Shown here: positions 46,096-56,389 of the stretch, piece after piece
Position numbering within the stretch: position 1 is the first letter of the stretch
Layout of the letters: each line of letters starts with the position of its first letter
NCBI RefSeq assembly: GCF_946479755.1
Contig: NZ_CAMLHC010000015.1
Location: 1-64,000, forward strand
Reading direction: 5' to 3'
Origin: an uncultured Chitinophaga sp.
GTDB lineage: Bacteria > Bacteroidota > Bacteroidia > Chitinophagales > Chitinophagaceae
DNA: 64,000 nt
Notes under the pieces: generated by a model
Database searches by the model: none
What the model saw: the letters and a program-made list of their open reading frames with translations, nothing else
What the model was told of the DNA's origin: nothing
Made by a program: the position numbers and the translations under genes

Positions 46096-48972
46096 TTAGA
46101 ATTTTCGTTGTACCGTTACAAAGATATCGTACTGGTTTTGAAAAACGGTAGGACTGATTTTCTGGTTGATCCAGGTACCATACAGCCCCAGTGTAGTGCG
46201 GTACCGGATGGTTTTCTGGTAACCGGCGCCCACGCTACGGGTCAGTAACCCCGACAACTGCGGGAACTGCACCAGGCGGCTACGGTCATCCGGAGAAGTC
46301 CCCAGTCCGGCGATGAGCGACAGGTAGTCCTGGTCCCGGTTCATATAATACCGGGTTGTCAGGTTAAAGGAAGTATAGAAATTGGGCTGGTCACTGATGA
46401 AATAAGCCCGGAAGTTCACGTAAAAATCATCAAACCGGTTGGCGCCGGATACCACGCCGGAGTAAATGTTGGCGCTGTCCGTCTTCAGGTAACGGCCTCC
46501 CAGCTCTCCTTCGAAGCTTTTGCCAAACGTATGGAAGATAGAATAAGCCAGCCGGGCGGTCGGGAACACATCGGAATTGGCATAACTGGCAAGGGCATAC
46601 GAATAAGTGCGGCGGGAATGTGTATAATACAGCTCTGCTTCTCCCATAATACCGGTGCCTTCGGCTGCCCGCCCGCCATAGTTCAGGCGCGCGGCATAAC
46701 TGCCCCGTTTGATGAAGCGCCGGTATTCGGCGGTGGCGATGTTGTACCAGCGGCTGGTACCATAGTCGTAGCTGGAACGCATAAAGAAAAGGCCGAACTG
46801 GTTTTTCAGCGTCTTGCTGCGCAGGTAATCGGCATAGTCGCTATGTGCGGTGGTATTGCTGTAGCGCAATAGCGAGTCTGCAGCCATTGATGCGGCGGAA
46901 AAATCTTTTTTGTTTTCCAGCGTGATGACCCGCTTTTCCAGGAACGCCGGGTTGTCCGGGTAATACCGGAGGCCCTGATTGGCATATACCAGTGCACTGT
47001 CATAGGCGCCTTTGCCGTTGTACAGGTTGATCGTATATAATAACGCGGCAGAGTCTTTCCGGTTGATGGCCAGTACCTGCCGGAAAGTTTGCAGCGCGCT
47101 GTCCGGCTGCTGGTTGCGTTGTGCGGCGGTTCCGGCGGCCAGCAGGTTGTCCGTATAGGCGTTACGGTATTTTACGGTAAAAGGGTATTGCAGCCGCAGG
47201 CTGTCGAGGATAGCACCGGCAGCCGCGTATTGCTGTTGCGTACTGAGGATACCGGCTTTTTTAAACAGCAGTTCGCGGTTATGTGGATCGCGTGCCAACG
47301 CCTGGTCCAGCCAGGACAATGCGCTGTCAGGTTGTTGCATGGCGCTTTCGGCGTTAACGAGATACTGTAGTGCCTCCGGCTGACCGGGCTGCAGTGCCAG
47401 TACCGCCTGGAACTGTCTTTTCGCCTGTTCGTATTCTTCGTTCTGCAGTAGTATTCTGCCGGCGCTGAGATGGATGTCCTGCAGTAAGGCGGAGTACTGC
47501 CCGTTGACGGGATAGCGTTGCAGCAACGACTCCAGGATAGCTGTCGCCTGGTCGTATTGTCCCATGTCTGCCAGTATGTTGGCCTTCTTCAGCAGGAAAC
47601 GCGCGTTGTCCGGATGTTGTTGCAATGCCCTGTCCAGCACGGCGACGGCCTGCGCCGGCTTTTTCTGCAGCAGGTAGGTATTGGACAGGAGGTCCGGGGA
47701 GGTGGTATCGCCGGGGGTAATACGCAGCGCGTTCTCAAATTGCTGTATCGCCTCCGGGTATTGTTGCTGGGCAAGATATTCCCGTCCGCTGGCAATGTAA
47801 AGGCGGCCCAGGCGTTCGCGTTCGGTGGCATTGCCGGGTTGTCGTTGCAGCAGTTTCTCTGCCAGCACGGCGGCCTCGGTATATTTGCGGTCGCTCTCCA
47901 GCATGTCTGCTTTAAGGCCCAGCAGCCGGAGATCGTCCGGATGATTTTTCAGGCCAACGTTGATCCAGTTCAGCGCTTCCCGGTAGGCGCCGCGGGACAT
48001 ACTCAGCCCGATCAGCTTCTGTAAAGCTTCGGCGTTGCCGGGATTCTTTTCCAGTATACTTTGATAAAGTGCGTAAGGATCGGTATGGGTGTAGTAGGCG
48101 GCAGCTTCCATGCGTAAGGGCACCTGCTGGCTACGGGCTTTATTATCTCCCGGAAAATGTTTAACAATATTTTCCAGGTGGCTGATCGCTTCGGGATAGC
48201 GGTGCATTTCGCGCAGCATTTCCAGCTTAGTCATCAGCAAATCGTAAGAGTTGGGATGGCTGGCCAGTTCGGCTTCTACCCGTTCCAGCGCGGCGCTGTA
48301 GTTATTATCACGTATATCCATGCCCGTAAGTGCCTGCCGCGCTTCCTGGTTGGAAGGGTCGGTCATCAGCGCTTTTTCGTAATTGCTGCGGGCGAGGTTG
48401 TGGTAGTTGTTTTTACGAAAGTAGGCGCCTGCCAGCAGGAAGTGGCCGGTGACGGCCCTTTGCACGACAGTGTCGGTGCCATACCTGTCCAGCAGGGTAT
48501 TGGCGTAATTGCTGCCCTGGTAAAACTTGCGGGCTTCATCCATAACACCTAGTTTCTTCAGCATAAACTCCCGGTCGCCGTTGAAATATCCCAGCGCCAT
48601 ATCTGCATAACATTCGGCTTCCTCGTATTGTTGTTGTGCCAGTTCAATATTGATGGCATACAGGTAGGCGTCCCTGTACCGCGGGGCAGTGGTCAATACC
48701 TGGCGGATATACTTCCGGGCGCTGTCGTGCTGATTGGTGAGCTGATACAGCCTGCCCATCAATAGCTGCTGGTCCACAAAGTCAGGCTGCAGGTCCAGTG
48801 CCTGGCGGGAGAGGCGGATCGCCTCGGGGTATTGTCTGGCCCGTGTGGCTTTGACGGCGTCGTCGTAGAGCGCTTCAGCAGCCCTGCTTTTACGGTTGTG
48901 CTGCGCCATGGCCGGCAGTACTGCTACGGTGGCAGTGATCAGGAAAACATATTTCAACACGGGTGTCCTCAT
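46096..48972 (-). CDS. TPR protein with C-terminal YaiO-type outer-membrane barrel
   Basis: The 958-residue protein has a signal peptide (about 1-23, AMA|Q). About 15-18 TPR-like units run from 30 to 720 (for example YPEAIQQFENALRITPGDTT, YEQAKRQFQAVLALQPGQPE). A C-terminal ~230-residue beta-barrel shows alternating strands (YNIATAEYRRFIKRGSYAAR, FEGELGGRYLKTDSANIYSG) and ends in aromatic VQRKF, typical of outer-membrane insertion. A periplasmic TPR scaffold plus barrel is the design of PgaA, BcsC and AlgK/AlgE exporters. It sits 17 bp after the second GT2 gene. I therefore infer that it is the exopolysaccharide export porin. The barrel resembles the YaiO family; pore size and substrate are unknown. 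Confidence 0.85.
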   Translation of the reverse strand: MRTPVLKYVFLITATVAVLPAMAQHNRKSRAAEALYDDAVKATRARQYPEAIRLSRQALDLQPDFVDQQLLMGRLYQLTNQHDSARKYIRQVLTTAPRYRDAYLYAINIELAQQQYEEAECYADMALGYFNGDREFMLKKLGVMDEARKFYQGSNYANTLLDRYGTDTVVQRAVTGHFLLAGAYFRKNNYHNLARSNYEKALMTDPSNQEARQALTGMDIRDNNYSAALERVEAELASHPNSYDLLMTKLEMLREMHRYPEAISHLENIVKHFPGDNKARSQQVPLRMEAAAYYTHTDPYALYQSILEKNPGNAEALQKLIGLSMSRGAYREALNWINVGLKNHPDDLRLLGLKADMLESDRKYTEAAVLAEKLLQRQPGNATERERLGRLYIASGREYLAQQQYPEAIQQFENALRITPGDTTSPDLLSNTYLLQKKPAQAVAVLDRALQQHPDNARFLLKKANILADMGQYDQATAILESLLQRYPVNGQYSALLQDIHLSAGRILLQNEEYEQAKRQFQAVLALQPGQPEALQYLVNAESAMQQPDSALSWLDQALARDPHNRELLFKKAGILSTQQQYAAAGAILDSLRLQYPFTVKYRNAYTDNLLAAGTAAQRNQQPDSALQTFRQVLAINRKDSAALLYTINLYNGKGAYDSALVYANQGLRYYPDNPAFLEKRVITLENKKDFSAASMAADSLLRYSNTTAHSDYADYLRSKTLKNQFGLFFMRSSYDYGTSRWYNIATAEYRRFIKRGSYAARLNYGGRAAEGTGIMGEAELYYTHSRRTYSYALASYANSDVFPTARLAYSIFHTFGKSFEGELGGRYLKTDSANIYSGVVSGANRFDDFYVNFRAYFISDQPNFYTSFNLTTRYYMNRDQDYLSLIAGLGTSPDDRSRLVQFPQLSGLLTRSVGAGYQKTIRYRTTLGLYGTWINQKISPTVFQNQYDIFVTVQRKF

Positions 48973-48989
48973 CTATAAAAAAGTTTGTA

Positions 48990-50486
48990 CTAAGCGTTTG
49001 CGGTTTTCTTTTTGCCAAAGCCCTGACGCTGCATATTGCCCCAGGAGTGTTTTTTGCCCGTCAGGAAATAATAATAACCCTTCAACGCAAAAAAGACGAT
49101 CAGCGGATGATAAAACAACGGCTCTAAAAAAGCCATCAGGGCCAGCCCTATGACTTCCCGCCAGGTCTTGTAATAATGAAAGGTCATATGGTCCCACCAC
49201 ACGGCCAGCGTGGTGATCATCACGGAATACAGGTATACAAAAAGTAATAATATCAGGGCGTAATGCCAGTTGATCTGGCCGGTGATGATCAGGTAGATGT
49301 AAAACAGGATACCGGTGAACTCAATAATGGGCGCCAGGAATTCAAAAAAGAAGTTGTAAGGCAGCACTACGAGCCCCAGTTGTTTGTATCTCGGATGAAA
49401 GAGGACCTTGCGGTGCATGGTGATGATCTCCGCCAGACCACGTCCCCAGCGGGTACGTTGACGGCCGAAGACTTTCAGGTTGGGCGGCCCCTCCGTCCAG
49501 CATTGAGAAGTGGGGATATACCGGATGGCATATTTCAGTTTGTTGTCGATCATGTAGGTACTCATGCGGGTCACGATGTCCATATCTTCTGCGAAGGACT
49601 GGCTGTCGTACCCGCCGGCTTTAATGGCCACCTCCTTATCGAACAGCCCGAGGCCGCCGGATACGTTAGGGACGCAGTTGATCAGGCTCCAGCCCATTTT
49701 GCCCAATACATAGGCCCGGATGTATTCCATTTCCTGGAAACGGGGCAGCCATTGGCGGGGCGGCCTCACACGCGTGATCACCCCTTCGTCCACCTCGCAG
49801 GAATTGGCCAGCCGCAGTGTGGCGCCGGAGGCGATCACCCGTACGCTGTCTTCTTCAAAATGCACATAGCCGCATTCCGGACAGGGTTCGCCGACGGCCT
49901 TGATCCGCTGGTGCTCTTCATCCATAAAAGGTTTGATGAGCCGCAACAGGGTATCTTTCTCCAGGATACTGTCCACGTCGGTGCAAAGAAAATAGTCATA
50001 TGCCGCGGCGTTAATGCCCGCATTGGACGCATCCGCCTTGCTTTTGCCGTTCACCTTATCGATGACCAGCAGTTTATCGTAAACATTATTGACGGACTTG
50101 AAGACGCGCTTTACCGGCTGGGATTTGATCCGCTCGTTGTAAGCAAAATCCACTTCCTGTAATTCAAATTCACTGATCAGCTTATCGAGTGTATCGTCTG
50201 TACTGCCGTCGTTGATGATGATCACTTCATATTTGGGATACACCAGCGTCAGCAGGGAACGCACGTTGGAGATAATGGTCACGCCTTCGTTGAAGGCCGG
50301 CGCAATCACAGAGATGCCGGGCGCCAGGGGAGAGTCCAGCATTTTCGTATAGTCCACATAGCTATGGCTGCGCTGGAAACGCAAAATGCCCCGGAGCGAG
50401 AGCAGGGCCAGCAAGGCATACATCAGCAGCATCACGCAGCCAAATACAAAGATGAAGCCTTCATAAAAATCTTTAAACCATTCCAC
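48990..50486 (-). CDS. Processive-type family 2 glycosyltransferase, second copy with CPEC insert
   Basis: The 498-residue membrane synthase has an N-terminal membrane helix (about 10-32) and a GT2 domain with NDGS (Asp93), DxD Asp170-Val-Asp172, ED at 300-301 (likely catalytic Asp) and QRTRW at 343-347. Several C-terminal helices (about 375-480) follow. This D, DxD, ED, QxxRW set marks processive synthases such as hyaluronan, PNAG or cellulose synthases. It is clearly a paralogue of the preceding gene, sharing the C-terminal WGNMQR motif. It alone carries an ~18-residue insert with Cys202-x-x-Cys205 (PCPECGYVHFEEDSV) just after the DxD region. The polymer is unknown. Confidence 0.92.
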   Translation of the reverse strand: MEWFKDFYEGFIFVFGCVMLLMYALLALLSLRGILRFQRSHSYVDYTKMLDSPLAPGISVIAPAFNEGVTIISNVRSLLTLVYPKYEVIIINDGSTDDTLDKLISEFELQEVDFAYNERIKSQPVKRVFKSVNNVYDKLLVIDKVNGKSKADASNAGINAAAYDYFLCTDVDSILEKDTLLRLIKPFMDEEHQRIKAVGEPCPECGYVHFEEDSVRVIASGATLRLANSCEVDEGVITRVRPPRQWLPRFQEMEYIRAYVLGKMGWSLINCVPNVSGGLGLFDKEVAIKAGGYDSQSFAEDMDIVTRMSTYMIDNKLKYAIRYIPTSQCWTEGPPNLKVFGRQRTRWGRGLAEIITMHRKVLFHPRYKQLGLVVLPYNFFFEFLAPIIEFTGILFYIYLIITGQINWHYALILLLFVYLYSVMITTLAVWWDHMTFHYYKTWREVIGLALMAFLEPLFYHPLIVFFALKGYYYFLTGKKHSWGNMQRQGFGKKKTANA

Positions 50487-50510
50487 TATATCGGCAGTTT
50501 TAAAAGCTGA

Positions 50511-51962
50511 TTAATTGGTTGCGGCAGTGCCGGAAGCTTGTTGGAAGCCGCGGCGCTGCATATTACCCCAGCTGCTCTTTTTCTTACTGAGGAAATGAAA
50601 GTATCCCCGCAGCGAGAAAAACACGATCAGCGGGTGATACAGGAACATCTCCATCAGCGGGGTGGCGCAGAGATAGATCACTTCGCGCCAGCTCTTATAG
50701 TACCGGAACGTCAGCTGGTCCCACAGGATGGCCAGGGTGGTGATCATCACGGAATACGTATATATAAATAACAGCAGCAACAGCGCCGTGGGCCAGTTGA
50801 TCAGCCCCAGCACCGCGCCGGCGATATAAAATATAATGCCTACCGCCTCTACAAGCGGCGCGAGTAGCTCGAAAAAGAAATTGTACGGAAAAATGATCAT
50901 GCCCATACGGCCATAACGGGGATGCATAAACATACTGAAATGCGCATGCATCAGTTGCGCCAGGCCCCTGGCCCAGCGGGTACGCTGCCGGCCGAAGATA
51001 CGTACCGTTACCGGCGCTTCTGTCCAGCAGAGCGTACGGGGAACATACCGGATGGCATAGTCGATCTTGTTGTCGCAGGCATAACGGCACATACGGGTCA
51101 TCAGCTCCATGTCTTCCCCGAAGGAGCTGAAATCATATCCGCCGCAGCGGATGGCCACCTCCTTGTCAAACAGCCCGAGACCGCCGGACACGTTAGGAAC
51201 GCAGTTGATCAGGCTCCAACCCATTTTACCCAGTACAAAGGCCCGGATATATTCTACTTCCTGGAAACGGGGCAACAGCTGCCGTGGTGGACGCATCCGG
51301 GTCATCACCCCCTGGTCAAATTCGCAGGAGTTGGCGATACGCAGCGTGGCGCCGGTGGCGATCACACGCTTGTGCGGTTCCTGCATCACCGGTTTGATAA
51401 GCTCCATCAGCGTGTGCTCGTGCAGGATACAGTCAACGTCGGTACACACAAAGTAATCGTACGATGCCGCGTTGATGCCGGCATTCACCGCATCTGCCTT
51501 GCTTTTACCGTTCACCTTATCAATAATGGTGAGCAGTGCATAGGCCGGATTGGTGGATTTATAGATGTGCCGCACCGGCTGCGTAGGGATCTTCACGTTA
51601 TAGGCAAAGTCCACCGGCACGAGCTCAAAAGCTTCGATCAGCTGCTGCAGGCTGTCGTCCGTGCTGCCGTCATTAATAACAATGATCTCATAACGGGGAT
51701 AGATCAATGTCATAAGCGAACGCACGTTATAGATGATCGTCAGCCCTTCATTAAAGGCAGGGGCCAACACGGTGATGCCCGGCGCCAGCGGGGACTTGAG
51801 CAGGATCTCCACCTGCTGAGATTCTCCCTTTTTGGCATAGGCCCGCACAGCGATGATGGAAAACAGCGCTAACAGGGCATAGGTGCCCAGCAGCACGGCG
51901 CCGTAAACAAAAATGCCGGCCTCAAATATATTCCTGAGTATTTCCCAGAAGGTAATGTCCAT
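50511..51962 (-). CDS. Processive-type family 2 glycosyltransferase, first copy
   Basis: The 483-residue inner-membrane synthase has an N-terminal helix (about 15-40) and a cytoplasmic GT2 domain with Asp98 (NDGS), Asp175-Val-Asp177 (CTDVDCI), Glu283-Asp284 (FGEDMEL) and QRTRW at 326-330. Four or so C-terminal helices (about 355-465) would form the translocation channel. All motifs needed for processive polymerisation from a nucleotide sugar are present. It begins 6 bp after the HEAT gene and is followed after 24 bp by its paralogue. The two may polymerise different sugars or act as a heteromeric synthase. No PilZ domain is fused. Confidence 0.92.
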   Translation of the reverse strand: MDITFWEILRNIFEAGIFVYGAVLLGTYALLALFSIIAVRAYAKKGESQQVEILLKSPLAPGITVLAPAFNEGLTIIYNVRSLMTLIYPRYEIIVINDGSTDDSLQQLIEAFELVPVDFAYNVKIPTQPVRHIYKSTNPAYALLTIIDKVNGKSKADAVNAGINAASYDYFVCTDVDCILHEHTLMELIKPVMQEPHKRVIATGATLRIANSCEFDQGVMTRMRPPRQLLPRFQEVEYIRAFVLGKMGWSLINCVPNVSGGLGLFDKEVAIRCGGYDFSSFGEDMELMTRMCRYACDNKIDYAIRYVPRTLCWTEAPVTVRIFGRQRTRWARGLAQLMHAHFSMFMHPRYGRMGMIIFPYNFFFELLAPLVEAVGIIFYIAGAVLGLINWPTALLLLLFIYTYSVMITTLAILWDQLTFRYYKSWREVIYLCATPLMEMFLYHPLIVFFSLRGYFHFLSKKKSSWGNMQRRGFQQASGTAATN

Positions 51963-51968
51963 CAGCGA

Positions 51969-53114
51969 CTAAAATTTGATTAACGGGTTCATACAGTGTT
52001 TCAGGATGAGTTTGTTCTCCCGGGTGGCGGTGTCTACCAGCTCCTGGATAACCGCGCCGGCAGCCCATTGGTTGTTGATCAGCGATTTGGCGGCATGTTT
52101 CCGGATCTCAAAATCCGAGGAGTGCAGGAACTCCTGCCGGAGGAATTCTACCTGTTTACCGCTACTGATACGCCCGAAAGCTTTGAGTATTTCTGTTCTG
52201 CAATGGTGCGGCTGACTGTCGTACATGCTCAGCAGTTTGTCTTCCACATGTTCAATCCTCAACTTGCCGAGGCAGTTGATGGCGTTTGCCCGCAGGTAAT
52301 GATCACGGGTGTCCAGCAGCTTTACCACGGCAGGCACGGCACTTAACTGCTGGTAGTGCTCTACCAGTTTCAGGCAGAAGGAGATAATACTTTTATTGGA
52401 AGAGTAGGTAATCCATTGGGCGAAGTTGGGAATGGAGATACGGTCGGTGGTGGAGATGATACGGAACAGCTCCACCTGGTCCCAGAGCAGCAACGGCTCG
52501 GTAGCGACGTCAAAAAATTTAAACGGCTCGTTCTTGCTCAGTTTGATATAGGCGTGCCGGGCGGTGGCGCGTAACTCACGGTTACGGCTATTCGTTAACG
52601 GCAGGATGATAACATCGGCGATGGGAACGTCCATATTGGTGAGCTCCCCGAGGGCCTGTATTTTATGGTTCCAACGGCTGGACTTCAACTTCTTAAGCGA
52701 GTCTTTGTCAAGCCCCAGTTGAAGGTAAAGATTGCGCAGCTGGGCGCCCATAGCGCCCTGTACGTTGTCGCGGTATTGCATCAGCCGCTGTATCAGCACC
52801 TGCCGTGCCCATTTCTTTTCGAAGATAGGTTTGTCGAATACTTCCACCGGAACAGCAGTCTCTACCGGTTCATCGGTGTACAGCTCTTCGTTCATTAATA
52901 TATGTTCGGTGAGAAGCTCATCTATCATCGGGTTTAAAGCCGCCAGCTTTTTGTCCCGCCGGTAGCTCCGGTAGCGGTTGAGCAGGATGGAGATATAGGC
53001 GATGGCTGTCATTGAGACGGCTACCACGGTAAAGGCTACCGCTATCTGAATGACGAGCGGGGCATAACGGAACTGGTCCACCGTAGCCGAAAAAAAAGCC
53101 GGTATGGTTTTCAT
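51969..53114 (-). CDS. Membrane-anchored HEAT-repeat protein
   Basis: The 381-residue protein has one membrane helix near the N-terminus (about 22-46: LVIQIAVAFTVVAVSMTAIA) followed by basic RYRSYRRDKK, so the large C-terminal part faces the cytoplasm. Residues about 150-381 are HEAT/ARM-type helical repeats (IQALGELTNMDVPIADVII, AVVKLLDTRDHYLRANAINC, IEHVEDKLLSMYDSQPHHC, EFLRQEFLHSSDFEIRKHAA). There is no enzymatic motif. It lies between the receiver gene and the first GT2 gene (46-bp and 6-bp gaps). I infer a scaffold or regulator that links the receiver to the membrane synthases. Confidence 0.8.
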   Translation of the reverse strand: MKTIPAFFSATVDQFRYAPLVIQIAVAFTVVAVSMTAIAYISILLNRYRSYRRDKKLAALNPMIDELLTEHILMNEELYTDEPVETAVPVEVFDKPIFEKKWARQVLIQRLMQYRDNVQGAMGAQLRNLYLQLGLDKDSLKKLKSSRWNHKIQALGELTNMDVPIADVIILPLTNSRNRELRATARHAYIKLSKNEPFKFFDVATEPLLLWDQVELFRIISTTDRISIPNFAQWITYSSNKSIISFCLKLVEHYQQLSAVPAVVKLLDTRDHYLRANAINCLGKLRIEHVEDKLLSMYDSQPHHCRTEILKAFGRISSGKQVEFLRQEFLHSSDFEIRKHAAKSLINNQWAAGAVIQELVDTATRENKLILKHCMNPLIKF

Positions 53115-53160
53115 GGTCGCAGGAAATGGTCAATAAAATAACGCGTGGCAAAGGATATGA

Positions 53161-53538
53161 CTACTGATACTGCATCAGCAACCGTTTTACCCGGATCAGC
53201 AGTTCACCGGGGATGACCGGTTTCTTGAGAAAATCGTCCGCCCCCAGCTTAAACCCTTCCAGGATCATATCTTCGTTGCCCGCGTTGGAAACGATGATAA
53301 CGGCAATAGGCTTGCCTTCCTTCCTGCTTTTCACCCGGCTGAGGATCTCAAAGCCATTGGCATACGGCATCATAATGTCGGTAATGATCAGGTCGTATCC
53401 ATAGTTGGTTTCTTCCAGCTTTTTAATAGCCTCTTTTCCATTGACAACGTGGTCCAGCTGATAGGCTTCCTTATGAAGTATCCGCTCAATAATTTTGGGC
53501 ATTACTTCGTCGTCTTCAATAACAAGGATCTTGTACAT
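53161..53538 (-). CDS. Single-domain response regulator (receiver only)
   Basis: The 125-residue CheY-like receiver has acidic residues Asp9-Asp10 (IEDD), phospho-acceptor Asp54 (IITDIMMP), a Ser in the switch position (IIVSNAG) and the conserved Lys in LKKPVIP. It has no output domain, so it must act by protein contact. It is the first gene of the putative exopolysaccharide operon and is divergent, 119 bp away, from a receiver-histidine kinase gene that is its probable partner. The arrangement suggests post-translational control of the synthase complex, perhaps through the HEAT protein encoded next. Confidence 0.9.
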   Translation of the reverse strand: MYKILVIEDDEVMPKIIERILHKEAYQLDHVVNGKEAIKKLEETNYGYDLIITDIMMPYANGFEILSRVKSRKEGKPIAVIIVSNAGNEDMILEGFKLGADDFLKKPVIPGELLIRVKRLLMQYQ

Positions 53539-53573
53539 ATACGTGATTAGCGGTTACTCATGGCTGTTATGGT

Positions 53574-53587
53574 TACTGTATACAGTA
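53574..53587. promoter_or_regulatory. 14-bp perfect palindrome in the divergent promoter region
   Basis: TACTGTA directly followed by TACAGTA, a perfect 7+7 palindrome. It lies 36 bp upstream of the receiver start and about 70 bp upstream of the kinase start. A shared operator for both directions is possible. Confidence 0.4.
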
Positions 53588-53657
53588 TAATAAAGATAGG
53601 GATTATATGTAAATGTCTGCATTTTTAAGCCCTATATTTGCGATGGATTATATAGTT

Positions 53658-54749
<1,092 letters not shown>

Positions 54750-54765
54750 TCAGATGAACAGAATA

Positions 54766-54788
54766 TCCCCGGGCAGTAAGCCCGGGGA
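54766..54788. terminator. GC-rich hairpin between convergent kinase and MFS genes
   Basis: A 9-bp perfect stem TCCCCGGGC / GCCCGGGGA with an AGTAA loop lies between the stop codons of two convergent genes. Neither side has a proper T tract, so termination efficiency is uncertain. Confidence 0.5.
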
Positions 54789-54793
54789 ATGCT

Positions 54794-56383
54794 TCAATAC
54801 GGCGTAAACGCCTTCCGGGGGCGCAATACCTGTTGTTTGACCCATGGTCCCGCTAATATAACGGTAATCAATACACTTAAACCGATAATCATCCACGCAT
54901 AATAATCCATCGATGCGCGTAAACCGGTCTGCTCCTGCAGCAGGTGCCTGGCGGCACCATCTGCCAGCTGCCGGGCGGTGGCCATGTCCCGGCCATTTGC
55001 CAGGAAATGCTGCCGGAACTGCTCCAGCACCGCTTCCCGCATAGGATTGATGTCGGTGAACTGCTCCCTGAACTTATTATAATGAATGCTCCTGGCATAC
55101 AACTGAAAATAGTTGGCGAAAGCGAGGCTGCCGCAAAAGCCGGTAAAACGGGCAGCGATGCCAATGAAAGATACGCTGCCGGTCATCGCTGCCGGAACTG
55201 TCCCCACCACATACATGACGATCGGCACAAACAGCGCGCCTGTCCCGAAGCCCTGTATCCACATGGGCACCAGGAACTGGCTGGTATTGGCCACCCGGGA
55301 AAACAAAAAATACATCCAGATGTGAAACAATAAGAGGAACAGAAAACCGCTGCCCAGTATCCGGCGTGTATCCGTTTGGTTTAGCACCAGCCGGGAAGCA
55401 ACCACCACACCTATCACGATACCGGCGATATTGCTCAGCCATACCGGCGTCAGATGCACGGGATCTATCTGTAGCACTCCCTGTAAATAGGCATATACAT
55501 GCCCGGTGGTACCCTTAAAGGTATAATAGGCGATGAGTAGCAGCAACCCGTTTCTGAAGCCGGCAAAACGAAACACCCGGAGGTTCACCAACGGGCGCTT
55601 TAAGGCAAACTGCCGCACGCAGAAAAGCACCCCGCTGGTCAGCGCAACGAGCAGCAACCAGCGCAGCTGCAGGCTGGAGAACCAGTTGAGCTGCTGGCCG
55701 TAGACAAAGATATAACCCGTTATACACAACAGCGTAGCGTATAAAACAGCACTGGGCCAATCGAGCTGGTACAACGGAAATTTCTTCCGGAAGCGTACGT
55801 TGTTTGTAATCAGAAGTATCAGCAGGATGCCGGGGATCTCCAGCAACACAAGGAAATAAAACAGGTGGTTAAATTCAACATAATGTAATAACCAGCTGCA
55901 AAAGAGCGCACCGCCGGGGATAGCTACCTGCAGGCTGCCGTAGAAGACAGAGTACCCGATCACCCGTGCCCGGTCGGAACCTAAACGGGAGAAGATCATA
56001 TGCAGGCAGATACTGCAGAAAGGCGCGCACATTACCCCCTGTATAAAACGGCAGATCATGAATACGGATATGTTCCGGCTGCCGGCGCATATAAAACAGG
56101 TCAGCACATTCATGGCTGCGCCGATAAGCAGGTAGGGCCGGGGCTTCATATACTTCACCAGCCGGTCGTCTACCGGCAGAAAAGCCACCAGCATGGCATA
56201 CATCAGTACAACGGAATACTGCACGTCTGCCGGCTCCATGCCGTAGTAACCGACAGTCTCCGCGCCATTGCTGAAATACAGGGCGAAGATCGCCAGTGCG
56301 GGCAGCAGCACGAGGAAAATGCTCGCACGGATCAGCCATTCAGGGACCCAGGATTTAAAAAGTGGTAAAGTGACAGATGACAT
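54794..56383 (-). CDS. MFS drug efflux transporter, EmrB/DHA2-like
   Basis: The 529-residue inner-membrane protein has about 14 hydrophobic segments, as in the DHA2 family. The first-loop region has VVLMYAMLVAFLPVDDRLVK, and motif-C-like FYGSLQVAIPGGALF lies in the fifth helix. A long periplasmic insertion (about 430-490) before the last helix, rich in polar residues (FREQFTDINPM), is typical of EmrB partners. It is the last gene of an operon with TolC- and HlyD-type genes, 6 bp after the latter. I infer a proton-driven tripartite pump that exports toxic organic compounds. Confidence 0.88.
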   Translation of the reverse strand: MSSVTLPLFKSWVPEWLIRASIFLVLLPALAIFALYFSNGAETVGYYGMEPADVQYSVVLMYAMLVAFLPVDDRLVKYMKPRPYLLIGAAMNVLTCFICAGSRNISVFMICRFIQGVMCAPFCSICLHMIFSRLGSDRARVIGYSVFYGSLQVAIPGGALFCSWLLHYVEFNHLFYFLVLLEIPGILLILLITNNVRFRKKFPLYQLDWPSAVLYATLLCITGYIFVYGQQLNWFSSLQLRWLLLVALTSGVLFCVRQFALKRPLVNLRVFRFAGFRNGLLLLIAYYTFKGTTGHVYAYLQGVLQIDPVHLTPVWLSNIAGIVIGVVVASRLVLNQTDTRRILGSGFLFLLLFHIWMYFLFSRVANTSQFLVPMWIQGFGTGALFVPIVMYVVGTVPAAMTGSVSFIGIAARFTGFCGSLAFANYFQLYARSIHYNKFREQFTDINPMREAVLEQFRQHFLANGRDMATARQLADGAARHLLQEQTGLRASMDYYAWMIIGLSVLITVILAGPWVKQQVLRPRKAFTPY

Positions 56384-56389
56384 AAGCGG

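Noticed and set aside
53574..53587. Palindrome as a LexA (SOS) box
   Set aside because: The CTGT and ACAG halves are separated by 2 bp, not the 8 bp of LexA sites of that type.
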